Source: Providencia rettgeri
Lineage (GTDB): Bacteria; Pseudomonadota; Gammaproteobacteria; Enterobacterales; Enterobacteriaceae
Direction: 5' to 3'
Assembly: GCF_013255915.1 (NCBI RefSeq)
Contig: NZ_CP053896.1
Location: 3,100,001-3,164,000, forward strand
DNA: 64,000 bases
Part shown: one piece after another, positions 52,437-61,440 of the stretch
Layout of the letters: every line of letters begins with the position of its first letter
Numbering within the stretch: the stretch's first letter is position 1
Position numbers and translations under genes: made by a program
Notes under the pieces: generated by a model
Database searches by the model: none
The model's input: only the letters and a program-made list of their open reading frames with translations
Told to the model about the DNA's origin: nothing

Positions 52437-53447
52437 ATGAAAGTTATAAGTAAAAAAAATAAATATATCAGTTTTAGAAATAACGGAGTTTTTTTGATTA
52501 CCGCAATAGTCAATTCAACTGCCTGCTTTTTTTTATTTGGTGTCATTGGTGGAACATTTGGTCTTTTAACAACTCTATTCTCTAATATCGTTTATGATAC
52601 AAAACCTGATAGTAGTAATATTTTTTATGTGTTTTTTTTATTATGTTTGGTCATCGTTGGTGGGGGCATTGGCTTTATACTAAAGCTAACAGTTTATTTT
52701 TATATATACTTATTTATCTTATCATATTGCTATTATCTATTTTATAAAAAAGATGATTACTTAGACCGTACATTTCCATTTTTAATTATCTTTTCTTCCA
52801 TGGGAACAACACTTGACTCTATTAGCATTGACCTGCCAATCGCCTATATCTCAGGGATTGCTATTAGTCTAACTATTTTTAGCTTACTAAAACATAAAAA
52901 TTTTGAAAGTCATGCATTTAAAAACGGATTATTTTCAAAAGAAATATATCATAGTGACGAAAAAATATATATACGAGCTTTCTTGTTCAGTTTTTTCCTA
53001 TTTTTAAGCCTTTCAATACCTGACTATCTAAATTTATATAAACCTTATTGGGCTCCCCTGACATTCATTATGTTACTCCATCCAAAAGAAATGCATATAA
53101 TAAAGGTTACTTTACTTAGATTTTTAGGAAGCCTATTAGCGGCTGTTTTTGTCATTTCCATGTTTAGCATAACAAAATCAAAGGAAACTTATATTTACTT
53201 AGCAGTTTTAGCTTTAATTGTATTTTTCATTCCAACACTTTTTCGTTTAAATTATTTACTAAAAACATTTTCTATTACTGTTTTTGTTCTGCTTCTTCTT
53301 GAAGAAACTCAATTTTTACATGATCCAAGTTACTTATTACCGATATCAAGGGCATACGAGACATTTATTGGTGGTGCTATTGCAATCCTTGCTAGTTTAG
53401 TTTTAAACATTTTTAGAACTATAAAGAAAAGTGAAATTATAGATTAA
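52437..53447 (+). CDS. FUSC-like integral membrane protein
   Basis: 336 aa with about ten hydrophobic helices in two halves separated by a short hydrophilic loop (residues ~155-180). YKPYWAPLTFIMLLHP, LLRFLGSLLAAVFV and the closing ISRAYETFIGGAIAILASL resemble FUSC/aromatic-acid exporter proteins (AaeB, YccS), which expel aromatic acids or similar compounds. It is shorter than AaeB and lacks a large cytoplasmic domain. The substrate is unknown. Monocistronic, with a terminator after it. Confidence 0.65.
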   Translation: MKVISKKNKYISFRNNGVFLITAIVNSTACFFLFGVIGGTFGLLTTLFSNIVYDTKPDSSNIFYVFFLLCLVIVGGGIGFILKLTVYFYIYLFILSYCYYLFYKKDDYLDRTFPFLIIFSSMGTTLDSISIDLPIAYISGIAISLTIFSLLKHKNFESHAFKNGLFSKEIYHSDEKIYIRAFLFSFFLFLSLSIPDYLNLYKPYWAPLTFIMLLHPKEMHIIKVTLLRFLGSLLAAVFVISMFSITKSKETYIYLAVLALIVFFIPTLFRLNYLLKTFSITVFVLLLLEETQFLHDPSYLLPISRAYETFIGGAIAILASLVLNIFRTIKKSEIID

Positions 53448-53462
53448 TAGCAAGGAAAAATA

Positions 53463-53505
53463 GGGAAGCTTCTTCTTAATAAACCATGAAGCTTCCCCTC
53501 TTTTT
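53463..53505 (+). terminator. Terminator of the FUSC-like gene
   Basis: GGGAAGCTTC (53463-53472) pairs with GAAGCTTCCC (53488-53497), followed by CTCTTTTT. It starts 16 bp after the stop codon. Confidence 0.85.
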
Positions 53506-53571
53506 AGACCATAACAAACGCAAGTTATGATAAAAAAGTGAATGTGGCTTTATCAAATTGTCGCATATACA

Positions 53572-53805
53572 TTATTTATTTTCACGTCTCTTACAATACC
53601 AATGGCTAAACCAACGTGTAATGTAAATATAAATCAAAATAACTAATGTAACAATAAAAACATCCATATCTAGAGTTTTAGTATCAAATCCAATTATACT
53701 TATGAAGATCACGGGTGATAATATTAAAAGCATTATATCAAATAATAATTGTAATCTATAAGGCTTTGAAGTGATCCCATGCCATATTGATTTACCTATT
53801 TTCAT
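53572..53805 (-). CDS. Small two-helix membrane protein, unknown
   Basis: 77 aa with two membrane helices (LQLLFDIMLLILSPVIFISIIGF and VFIVTLVILIYIYITRWF), a short positively charged start and a CKRREN tail. GAGG lies about 9 nt upstream of the ATG. I recognise no family. It follows the crcB pair on the same strand by about 50 bp and may be cotranscribed. Confidence 0.55.
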   Translation of the reverse strand: MKIGKSIWHGITSKPYRLQLLFDIMLLILSPVIFISIIGFDTKTLDMDVFIVTLVILIYIYITRWFSHWYCKRRENK

Positions 53806-53854
53806 ATCAAAAACCTCTTACTCACTTATAAATTTTAAAATATCAGCATGAGAG

Positions 53855-54232
53855 CTAACTGTATTGTCTATTACCTACTGAATATCCGATATAAATAGCA
53901 ACAAATCCAATAACGATACTTAAAACCAAATAACTCATTCCAACCAATAAAAACTGCGGAGACTTCATTATTTCTACTGCACCGTAAACGAAGCTAGAAA
54001 ATGTCGATAATCCTCCCATGATCCCCGTAGCTAAAAAGGCATTCATCCCTTGGCTTATTTTATTTCTCATAAGTAAGCCTGCAACAACACCCAATAATAA
54101 GGAAGCAACAATATTTGCTACGAATATGTCAAGAGGGAAATGATTATTAATGGTAGGAACAGACACCATCAGTAGTTCTCTGGAAATTGCCCCAATTGCA
54201 CCACCAATAAAAACTAAGATCATAATATTCAT
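53855..54232 (-). CDS. crcB: Fluoride channel CrcB/Fluc, second of a pair
   Basis: 125 aa, four membrane helices. GGAIGAISRELL, the N-terminal asparagine region (FVANIVASLLLGVVAG) and GIMGGLSTFSSF (the fluoride-path TFSS motif) are typical. Fluc channels are dimers; paired genes as here usually make a heterodimer. It follows the other crcB by 12 bp. Confidence 0.88.
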   Translation of the reverse strand: MNIMILVFIGGAIGAISRELLMVSVPTINNHFPLDIFVANIVASLLLGVVAGLLMRNKISQGMNAFLATGIMGGLSTFSSFVYGAVEIMKSPQFLLVGMSYLVLSIVIGFVAIYIGYSVGNRQYS

Positions 54233-54244
54233 TTTTAGCCCCTG

Positions 54245-54625
54245 TTAGTTTGCTAACCAAGCACCAATAAATGCCGCAGCTAACCCAAATAAAACCGAAA
54301 GTAATAAGTAAAATAGTGCGAGTAATTTTTGTTTAGTTTGAGTCAATTTTAAAGCATCAAGTTGCATACTACTGAACGTCGTATAGCCACCTAGTAGCCC
54401 AGTTAAAACCGCTGATTGAAGAAATGTCCCATAACGGTCATCCCAATCGATCGCAAAATAACGGCTTAAAAAACCAATAACAAATGCGCCAGAAATATTA
54501 ATAATGAATGTGGATAATGGAAACGTCCCATGATAACGTTCCCCCACCAGGCGACCAATCCACCAACGAAGTAGTGAACCAATACCGCCACCTGAGCCAA
54601 CTAATAAAATATCAATAGCTACCAT
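54245..54625 (-). CDS. crcB: Fluoride channel CrcB/Fluc, first of a pair
   Basis: 126 aa, four membrane helices. GGGIGSLLRWWIGR, FIINISGAFVIGFLSRYF and GLLGGYTTFSSMQLDAL carry the CrcB signatures, with Asn in helix 2 and the TTFSS break in helix 3. I looked for a fluoride riboswitch in the 150 bp upstream and found no recognisable crcB motif. Confidence 0.9.
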   Translation of the reverse strand: MVAIDILLVGSGGGIGSLLRWWIGRLVGERYHGTFPLSTFIINISGAFVIGFLSRYFAIDWDDRYGTFLQSAVLTGLLGGYTTFSSMQLDALKLTQTKQKLLALFYLLLSVLFGLAAAFIGAWLAN

Positions 54626-54774
54626 TGCGGTCCTCTCTATTTAATATCATAAATTAAAGACATCATTTTTAAAATAAAATTTAAATTACACACATTAATT
54701 CAACATTATTAATCACTAGTCGTTATATGATAATATTAAATGACCCGTAATTTTATTTAGCCTTATAAAACAGT

Positions 54775-55374
54775 TCATTCTGATATGGCCATATTCCAAA
54801 TCGAGGTGCACACCTTTTCCAATAGAAATTTATTATGGCTAAAAACAATCATCGATAATGGTCTTTCTTCAGAAAGTTGAATTAAAAACTGCCATATATC
54901 TTTCTGCAGATGCGCATCTAATTGTGCAGTAATTTCATCTGCAATTAAAACTTTTGTTCTTGGGTCTAATGCTCTTAATAAGGCAATTCGAGCAAGTTCA
55001 CCACCAGAAAGTTCACTGGGCCTTCTAGCCAACCACTCTGATTTAATAAACAACCGTTCAAGGTAGTATGGATCAGGCTCCCAAGCATCCTTCACACTTT
55101 CACCGACTGTTCGATAAGGGTTAAAACATTTTTCAGGGTGCTGAGGAACTAACTGAATAGGGCAATACCCTTTTTGAGTTAATTTTTTTCCATTAAATAG
55201 CACATCGCCTTGCGTAGGCATTTGCCATTGGGCTAATACACGACCTAATGTTGTTTTACCAAAACCACTCGGTGCTGAAATCCCTAGACGCTCATTTTTA
55301 TTCAGTGAAAATGACACTGAATCCCATAATGTACGGTTATCTTGCTTTATACATAAGTTTTTGACTTCAAACAT
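54775..55374 (-). CDS. Lone ABC ATPase of the nickel/peptide type (NikE-like)
   Basis: 199 aa. Walker A GAPSGFGKTTLG, Q-loop LVPQHP, signature LSGGELARIALLRAL, Walker B VLIADEITAQLD and switch His VFSHN are all intact. The closest general type is NikE/DppF/OppF, but it is about 60 residues shorter, missing the C-terminal oligopeptide-binding extension. No permease or binding protein gene lies beside it. Its place downstream of urease suggests a part in nickel uptake with a transporter encoded elsewhere, which is inference. Confidence 0.75.
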   Translation of the reverse strand: MFEVKNLCIKQDNRTLWDSVSFSLNKNERLGISAPSGFGKTTLGRVLAQWQMPTQGDVLFNGKKLTQKGYCPIQLVPQHPEKCFNPYRTVGESVKDAWEPDPYYLERLFIKSEWLARRPSELSGGELARIALLRALDPRTKVLIADEITAQLDAHLQKDIWQFLIQLSEERPLSMIVFSHNKFLLEKVCTSIWNMAISE

Positions 55375-55392
55375 ACTGAAACTCTCTATAAG

Positions 55393-56628
55393 CTAATAGA
55401 TGGATAACCAAACAACAGCAATAAAAATACAAATAATGGAAATAATACCGCCTGATTTTGTAAACTCTAAAAACGATATTTTAATACCATGAGCTGAGGA
55501 TTGTTCAACAGCAATAATCCCAGCAATACTGCCAAATATAAATATATTACCTGCAAAACAAGCACCTAAAATTAAAGCAGCACCTAACAAATCAACATTT
55601 CCATGGGGGTAAACAAACTGGATTAATAAAATCACCGTTGGTGTTGTCCCTACAAAAATACTCATCACGATGGTGACCAAAAATAACGTAATAGGACTAT
55701 TTAGATCGATACCTTTACCCAATAAGTAGTGCAATACCTCCTGAGGGATACCTGTATTGGAAAATGCGGTATTAATAATAAATAGGCCCATCATTAGAAG
55801 AATTAAGTCACCATTAACATGCTTTAACATGTCACTGGATGCTATTTTTCTGTTTAACAATAAAAAACAGGCTGCCGATAATGCAACAAGCTCACGCGGA
55901 AAATCACTAAATAAAAACGCCAAAATAACAATAAATAAAACCGTAGCGGCTTTTATCGTTTCCCACCAATTGAATTCAATAATCGAAGGCTCAACATTGG
56001 GCATTGATGACTTTTTGTCTTCAGATAAATACCAACGATTACGATAAAGCAAGGTAATCACACACCATACAATGGGAACTGAAAATAAGACTGGAATGGC
56101 TGTAATATTGAGTATTCCAATAAAAGATAAATCCAATCCTTGTGCCACAACCATATTTTTAGGGCTACCAATTAAAGATCCTGCAGCACCGTTATTGGCC
56201 GCAAAGCAAAAACCAAGTAAAAATGGAATAGGGTTAAGCCCACGGGATAATGTGACGGAAACTAATAAAGGTGTCATCGCCACCACCACAATATCGTTTG
56301 TAAGTACCGAAGCAAGAAGTGCCCCAACAATAATAAAAACAGCCATTAATTTAGGAGGGCTAATATTTAAGCTCGCCACTTTTTGTGCCGCTTGGTGATA
56401 AAAACCGGATACTGTAAATGATGCAGATACCACCATTAAGCCAAATAATAGCCCAATTGCACTATAATCAATTGCATCCCAAGATAATTTTGGCGAGATA
56501 ATCCCAAACCCTATCATGGCTAATGCGCCCGCTACAGATGCGCCAGTACGGTCAATTTTAATCCCTGGAAAAGTCCCAAAAGCCATTGCGACATACACTA
56601 AAATAAAAATAATAACGGTTAGATCCAT
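55393..56628 (-). CDS. SLC13/ArsB-type anion or sodium-coupled permease
   Basis: 411 aa with about ten to eleven membrane helices in two repeats. Each repeat contains a re-entrant segment: TNDIVVVAMTPLLVS...NNGAAGSLIGSPKNMVVA and GTTPTVILLIQFV...FAGNIFIFGSIAGIIAVE, the hallmark of the ion transporter superfamily (ArsB, NhaD, CitM, SLC13, YbiR). The transported ion cannot be read off. It lies 100 bp downstream of the potassium channel gene on the urease strand. Confidence 0.75.
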   Translation of the reverse strand: MDLTVIIFILVYVAMAFGTFPGIKIDRTGASVAGALAMIGFGIISPKLSWDAIDYSAIGLLFGLMVVSASFTVSGFYHQAAQKVASLNISPPKLMAVFIIVGALLASVLTNDIVVVAMTPLLVSVTLSRGLNPIPFLLGFCFAANNGAAGSLIGSPKNMVVAQGLDLSFIGILNITAIPVLFSVPIVWCVITLLYRNRWYLSEDKKSSMPNVEPSIIEFNWWETIKAATVLFIVILAFLFSDFPRELVALSAACFLLLNRKIASSDMLKHVNGDLILLMMGLFIINTAFSNTGIPQEVLHYLLGKGIDLNSPITLFLVTIVMSIFVGTTPTVILLIQFVYPHGNVDLLGAALILGACFAGNIFIFGSIAGIIAVEQSSAHGIKISFLEFTKSGGIISIICIFIAVVWLSIY

Positions 56629-56728
56629 AATAAACTCTCTATCTCTTATCTATATTTTTATTTCTTCGTATAAATGATAAAACTGTAGATACTCAAGTAG
56701 CAATTTTACCATTGGGCCCCCCAGCATA

Positions 56729-57904
56729 TTACGAATCTAATATGTTGTTTGAAAAAATAATATTCTCCATCACTTGGTTATTAATGTTTTCACCAAAGAT
56801 CATTTTAATCAAAACTTCACTTCCTAAAGATGAAAGCGAAATAAGTAAATCTGCATGTAATAGCTGCATATTTTCGTAATTTTTATCATCATTTACAGCA
56901 ATGACGCTTTTAATATTTCCACCGACAATTTCTTTCGCAGCTAACATAGAGATGGTGTTTTCCGAATCAGAACCACCAAGAATAAATAAGGCTTTTGCCT
57001 GACCTAAGTTAGCACTATTTAATGCATGTTTATTGATTTGTTCCGTGGTAATAACTTGCGCATTATCTGGATAGCTCTTTTTTTGATCTTCATGGCAAAG
57101 TACCATGACGTCTAAGTCACGCTTTCTTAATCCGTGGTAGGTGTTTAAAGCTAAAGGGCTTGCGCCAACAATAATATAGTGGTTTTTCATACGGAATAAT
57201 CTCTTCTTAACAATTTCTTGTGTGCTTTTTGCAAATACCCCTAGAAAATACACAATAGAGGTTGTAAAAATTGTAATACCTAAAATAACAATCGAAATTG
57301 TAAACAGTCTTGCCTCAACACTAATCGGAATAATGTCACCAAAGCCCACCGTCGTCATACATACCAAAGCAAAATAGAATGCAGATGAGATGTCAGTAAC
57401 ATGGGGTTGAAATTGCTCGCCTAAATATAAAGTACCAAATACAGAATAACCCAATAGTACGCTTAAGCTCATGAAAGCAACAAAGCCTGCACCAGATAAG
57501 CTATGGCGATTAAATGCTTTCCAATTTGCAACAGCAATAATCAGAACGATTAGTGAAAAAGTTCCAGTCAGGACATTTTCTCTTGCTAATACCAAGTTAA
57601 TTAACATGATAATGAACAGCATAAAACAGCTAAATAACCAACCGATACGTAGACCTAAATAAATAGGAATAGCAAGAATAATGAGTACAACGCCAATAGC
57701 AAACCTTGGAATATCTAATAATTTAACCAGCCCTAATGATTGTAGCCAATCAACAAAACCTAGATGTTGAGGATATAAATGAAGATCATAAGTTGAGATG
57801 ATGGGGAGAATAATCAATATCCCATCAGCAAGTATTAATAATGCGAGCACTAAGCGTAGCATTCTCATATTTTGAATATATTTATATATTGCATTTTTTT
57901 TCAT
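56729..57904 (-). CDS. Potassium channel with cytoplasmic TrkA-N (RCK) domain
   Basis: 391 aa. About six hydrophobic helices in the N-terminal half, the selectivity filter TTVGFGD at 184-190 between the last two, then an RCK domain (HYIIVGASPLALNTYHGLRKRDLDVMVLC..., FILGGSDSENTISMLAAKEI). The order S1-S6-pore-RCK is that of Kch-like channels, but no arginine-rich S4 is visible, so voltage sensing is doubtful. The RCK Rossmann motif GASPLA departs from GxGxxG. It follows the urea transporter by 30 bp, so it probably belongs to the urease transcription unit. Confidence 0.85.
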   Translation of the reverse strand: MKKNAIYKYIQNMRMLRLVLALLILADGILIILPIISTYDLHLYPQHLGFVDWLQSLGLVKLLDIPRFAIGVVLIILAIPIYLGLRIGWLFSCFMLFIIMLINLVLARENVLTGTFSLIVLIIAVANWKAFNRHSLSGAGFVAFMSLSVLLGYSVFGTLYLGEQFQPHVTDISSAFYFALVCMTTVGFGDIIPISVEARLFTISIVILGITIFTTSIVYFLGVFAKSTQEIVKKRLFRMKNHYIIVGASPLALNTYHGLRKRDLDVMVLCHEDQKKSYPDNAQVITTEQINKHALNSANLGQAKALFILGGSDSENTISMLAAKEIVGGNIKSVIAVNDDKNYENMQLLHADLLISLSSLGSEVLIKMIFGENINNQVMENIIFSNNILDS

Positions 57905-57934
57905 AATTGAGTACCAAAAGTTTTAGTGCCAATA

Positions 57935-58924
57935 TTACTGTCGATGTTTAGGCATAATATCTTGGTTCGGTACTAGAAATAACCATGATGCGAGAACAAA
58001 TGGCATCGTTAAGGTCGGAATACCAAATGGTTCAAGAATTATGTCGAGTGCCCCTTGAACAAATACGGTAAATATCACACCAACGATGGCATAGACGACC
58101 ACGCGATAGCTCGGCTTGTTAAAGGTAGAACCTAAAGCAATTGCAGTTAATACAGCACTAAACGAATATAACCCTGTATGAATACTCGCAAAGTCACCTT
58201 TTAAAAGAGTTGCAACAATAAAGGCAAGAAGAGAACCAAATACCGCAAATATCGCTGCCCATATAGAACTAACCGCTAAGCCAATGACAAAGATGATGCC
58301 AACAATCATGCTACTAAGTAAAAAAACTTCAGAAATACCACGGAAAACATCAGCAACCAGATCGCTATGCGGAATTAATCCAATAGGTTCAATAAGTTGT
58401 TTAGGTAGTGCAGGAGTCGGTAATGCAACGCCTTCAATACCTAAGAAGTTGTAACTCGCGAGCAAAATAATCCATGATACTAAAACAAAAGGAGCTGTTA
58501 ATGCTGCAACTTTCCAATTCTTAAGAAAATCCATTAAAGAGATAGTCGCTATAACCGAAACGATGCTCCCCAATACGATAGTTACCCAAACAAATGGGGT
58601 ATTCTCTAAGAAAGTCGGTAATGCAACACCCACTAAACAACCATTGTAACCATAAAGCCCCGAGCGCAACGATTCAGTATCTAATTTACTAATATAAGCT
58701 GTCAGTGTAGCGACAACGGTACCTAACAAACAGCCTAAAGCGACTTGTGGCATTCCTTCTAAAAACGCACCGATGAAAATCGCAATAAAAAATAGAAGTC
58801 CGGTTAGTGCGTTATTTTGAAACATAACTTGAGCACATCCACGCAAGACGACATCAATAAATTGAATCGTCATATTTTTGCTGGCTAACTTATTCCAAGC
58901 GTTCTGATTTATTATTTTTTCCAT
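57935..58924 (-). CDS. Urea transporter (UT family)
   Basis: 329 aa in two homologous halves, each with a UT signature: TAPFVLVSWIILLASYNFLG and TMPFVLASWLFLVPN, plus LPTPALPKQL in the linker. UT proteins are urea-selective channels that feed cytoplasmic urease; Yersinia Yut is the close functional parallel. The start at 58924 (MEKIINQN) has AAGGAA about 7 nt upstream; that site lies in a small hairpin. It sits 170 bp downstream of ureD, with repeats in between. Confidence 0.9.
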   Translation of the reverse strand: MEKIINQNAWNKLASKNMTIQFIDVVLRGCAQVMFQNNALTGLLFFIAIFIGAFLEGMPQVALGCLLGTVVATLTAYISKLDTESLRSGLYGYNGCLVGVALPTFLENTPFVWVTIVLGSIVSVIATISLMDFLKNWKVAALTAPFVLVSWIILLASYNFLGIEGVALPTPALPKQLIEPIGLIPHSDLVADVFRGISEVFLLSSMIVGIIFVIGLAVSSIWAAIFAVFGSLLAFIVATLLKGDFASIHTGLYSFSAVLTAIALGSTFNKPSYRVVVYAIVGVIFTVFVQGALDIILEPFGIPTLTMPFVLASWLFLVPNQDIMPKHRQ

Positions 58925-58930
58925 CGTGAA

Positions 58931-59020
58931 ATTCCTTAATAGGAATATCAGTAGAGAATTTATAAAAATCACTCTACTGATAATATATTAATAAATTACC
59001 TTGATAACCTAGCAGGTTAT
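58931..59020 (-). promoter_or_regulatory. Hairpin-rich leader of the urea transporter gene
   Basis: Three hairpins on the minus-strand RNA: ATAACCT/AGGTTAT (59004-59010, 59014-59020), TATCAGTAGAG/CTCTACTGATA (58946-58956, 58972-58982; perfect 11 bp) and ATTCCT/AGGAAT (58931-58936, 58941-58946). The last one buries the AAGGAA ribosome-binding site of the transporter gene. Confidence 0.5.
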
Positions 59021-59094
59021 TTCAGTCATTTTATGACAATCATTACCACATTGTATTAAATGCAATAAGATACATTTAATACATCGAACCATAT

Positions 59095-60060
59095 TTAACG
59101 CCATAAAAAAGGCTCTTGTAGCGAAATACCTAATATTTCTTCTCTCGCTATTTGCCAAAAATACCTAACAGCATCCTTTACTTTTGGACTATCAACACCC
59201 AACGCTTTAAATATTAATCCACAATCATTCGGTAATTGAGTTGCACCAAAAGCAATTTCATTTTTCGGGTCATATATCGCATCTAGACGTTCTAAAATAC
59301 GTTCATGGTGAATTTTAGGTGTCAATAAAATCACATTGCCAAACGTATCGAAGCTATCCATAACTGCGGTAATGTTTAGCGGTGATTTTTTTGGCTCTAA
59401 AATGTATTTCTCAACAAATAATTCTTTATTGGACGATGACTCCGCTCGAATATGTGATGAGAAAACATCAAAGCCAAACTGTTCGTCAGGATGATGATAC
59501 TTTCGTCCTGACATCAATATTTCTGAGTAAATCATCGTTGCACTTGGGTGAATATTAATCCGCGTGTCAGTAATAAACCGAGAATTACGGTGAGGAATGA
59601 TAGGATCGGGTAAATATTCTAAATACCCGTCCTCCTCAACAATAATATTTTGGTACTGAGTAGCATAGTTCGCTTCCATCATATGAACTTTGGTCGCAGA
59701 TTGCGTTGTCACATGAGCACAAGCCCCCTTTTCAACTATAATATCAAGGGCTTGCCTATCACCTTGTAATAAGCTACCAGAGGTAGAGATCATAGTGACG
59801 CAGGGTAGCTGGGGCATCAATTCATCCCAATACAGTGCTTTTTGCACTAAAGAGGGAACACGACGCTCCATTTCCACCAGCTCACTACGATATTCTCCCT
59901 GAGCAAACCTTAATTTTAGGTAACCACTTTTACCCACAGCACCACTTTGCATTTGCTTCGGTTCATCTTGATATGCGGCGAGTTCAGGGGCATTGCTGCC
60001 TAAAATATGAGCTTTAACACGCGTTGGAGTATTTGCTATATCTGCCCTGAAATTCGTCAT
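59095..60060 (-). CDS. ureD: Urease accessory protein UreD (UreH)
   Basis: 321 aa scaffold that holds apo-urease for UreF and UreG and channels nickel. GYLKLRFAQGEYRSELVEMERRVPSLVQKALYWDELMPQLPCVTMISTSGSLLQGDR, VTTQSATKVHMME and LPDPIIPHRNSRF are typical UreD. Placed last among the urease genes, the Yersinia/Morganella arrangement, rather than first as in Klebsiella or the Providencia stuartii plasmid operon. It follows ureG by 2 bp. Confidence 0.94.
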   Translation of the reverse strand: MTNFRADIANTPTRVKAHILGSNAPELAAYQDEPKQMQSGAVGKSGYLKLRFAQGEYRSELVEMERRVPSLVQKALYWDELMPQLPCVTMISTSGSLLQGDRQALDIIVEKGACAHVTTQSATKVHMMEANYATQYQNIIVEEDGYLEYLPDPIIPHRNSRFITDTRINIHPSATMIYSEILMSGRKYHHPDEQFGFDVFSSHIRAESSSNKELFVEKYILEPKKSPLNITAVMDSFDTFGNVILLTPKIHHERILERLDAIYDPKNEIAFGATQLPNDCGLIFKALGVDSPKVKDAVRYFWQIAREEILGISLQEPFLWR

Positions 60061-60062
60061 CT

Positions 60063-60698
60063 TTACCCCCTTGGAACTTGGTGCGTAAAGAGGAATTTAT
60101 CCATGATCATATCAACTAGCTCAACAACCCCTTCCCCTGTTTTACAGTTAGTTAGTACGTAAGGACGCTCCCCACGAACAACTTTAGTGTCATGCTCCAT
60201 CACTTCAAGGCTAGCACCAACATAAGGAGCTAAGTCAATCTTATTAATAACTAAAATATCAGCTTGTACTAAGCCTGGGCCATTTTTACGTGGGATTTTT
60301 TCACCTTCAGCCACATCAATAACATAGATGTAAAAGTCCGCGAGTGCAGGGCTAAAGGTCAATGTTAAGTTATCTCCACCGCTTTCAATCATGATCACGT
60401 CGCTATCAGGGAAACGTTCTTCCATGTCTTCAACTGCAGCAATGTTCATACTTGGGTCTTCACGTACCGCAGTGTGAGGACATGCCCCGGTTTCAACACC
60501 TAAAATTTTCTCTTCATCAAGAATACCTTTCAAGGTACGTTTTACTTGTTTCGCATCTTCGGTCGTCACAATATCGTTTGTGATGATTAGTGGTTTAATG
60601 CCTCTTTCAATAAGGATCGGGGTGATCACTTCAATAATGGCTGTTTTTCCTGAACCAACAGGCCCACCAATTCCGATCCGAGTCATTTTTTTCATCAT
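60063..60698 (-). CDS. ureG: Urease accessory GTPase UreG
   Basis: 211 aa SIMIBI-class GTPase that delivers nickel. P-loop GPVGSGKTAI, nickel-binding ACPHTAVREDPSMN, ESGGDNLTLTFSP and the NKID guanine motif (VINKIDLAP) are present. Two adjacent ATGs (60698, 60695) are possible starts, with GGGG upstream. Spaced 26 bp from ureF. Confidence 0.96.
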   Translation of the reverse strand: MMKKMTRIGIGGPVGSGKTAIIEVITPILIERGIKPLIITNDIVTTEDAKQVKRTLKGILDEEKILGVETGACPHTAVREDPSMNIAAVEDMEERFPDSDVIMIESGGDNLTLTFSPALADFYIYVIDVAEGEKIPRKNGPGLVQADILVINKIDLAPYVGASLEVMEHDTKVVRGERPYVLTNCKTGEGVVELVDMIMDKFLFTHQVPRG

Positions 60699-60724
60699 TT
60701 TTCCCCAAAATTTTTAGTTGTTCG

Positions 60725-61411
60725 CTAATTCATAAATAAACGAACAAACGATTTAGTGTGTACCGCAGCTAAGACATCAATAACAGGAACATATGAGGAC
60801 ATTTGCTCTATATCACCACAGGCTGCGATGTCACAAAAAGCCTTAATTTCTTCATTTAATTCAAAAAGAATATGCTGTGTTTCATAGTGTGTGATACGCA
60901 TTAATCGCATCGCGGCACTTAAGATTGTCATGGCAATACCATATTGATGCATCACAACAACATCTCTTTCGGTGATCCCTTGTACCGCCATAACAATGGC
61001 TTGTATGACTGGCTGGGTCCCTGGAACCTCATTGGCTTTGATTTTCGCAAGCCACCCACTCACTTGTGGGTCATCAAAAATATGAACTGAGATTTCAGCG
61101 AGTTTTTTTCCCATTCGAGTCGTCATTATTCGCGCTTCTTCATTCAATTTGCGATTATGCACTGCCCAATCAATCTTCGCTAATGCGTCATGATCTTGTG
61201 CAAGAACGGCACGATGTGCCGCCACAATCGCAATGCAATCTGAATGTGCTGCGACCTTCAAAGACGTGTGAACAAAGGATTTCAGCGTTTCTTTGTCGTG
61301 GACAACACCTTTTTGAATGGCGGATTCAACCCCATTTGAAAATGTGAACGCACCAATTGGCAGCGCTGAATCACCAAACTGCATAATTCTAATTAGGTCA
61401 GATGCTTCCAT
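60725..61411 (-). CDS. ureF: Urease accessory protein UreF
   Basis: 228 aa, all-helical partner that bridges UreD and Ure[33 protein letters not shown] matches the family's opening, and the C-terminal [15 protein letters not shown] and [32 protein letters not shown] also fit. AAGGA with 7-nt spacing favours the ATG at 61411 (MEASDL). In-frame ATGs at 61429 and 61435 would overlap the end of ureE. Confidence 0.92.
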   Translation of the reverse strand: MEASDLIRIMQFGDSALPIGAFTFSNGVESAIQKGVVHDKETLKSFVHTSLKVAAHSDCIAIVAAHRAVLAQDHDALAKIDWAVHNRKLNEEARIMTTRMGKKLAEISVHIFDDPQVSGWLAKIKANEVPGTQPVIQAIVMAVQGITERDVVVMHQYGIAMTILSAAMRLMRITHYETQHILFELNEEIKAFCDIAACGDIEQMSSYVPVIDVLAAVHTKSFVRLFMN

Positions 61412-61440
61412 ATCACTTTCCTTACTCATGGACACGAACG

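Noticed and set aside
54626-54774. Fluoride riboswitch upstream of the crcB pair
   Set aside because: No GG.GAUGG...CGCC core or pseudoknot pattern is seen in the 150 bp upstream on the minus strand.
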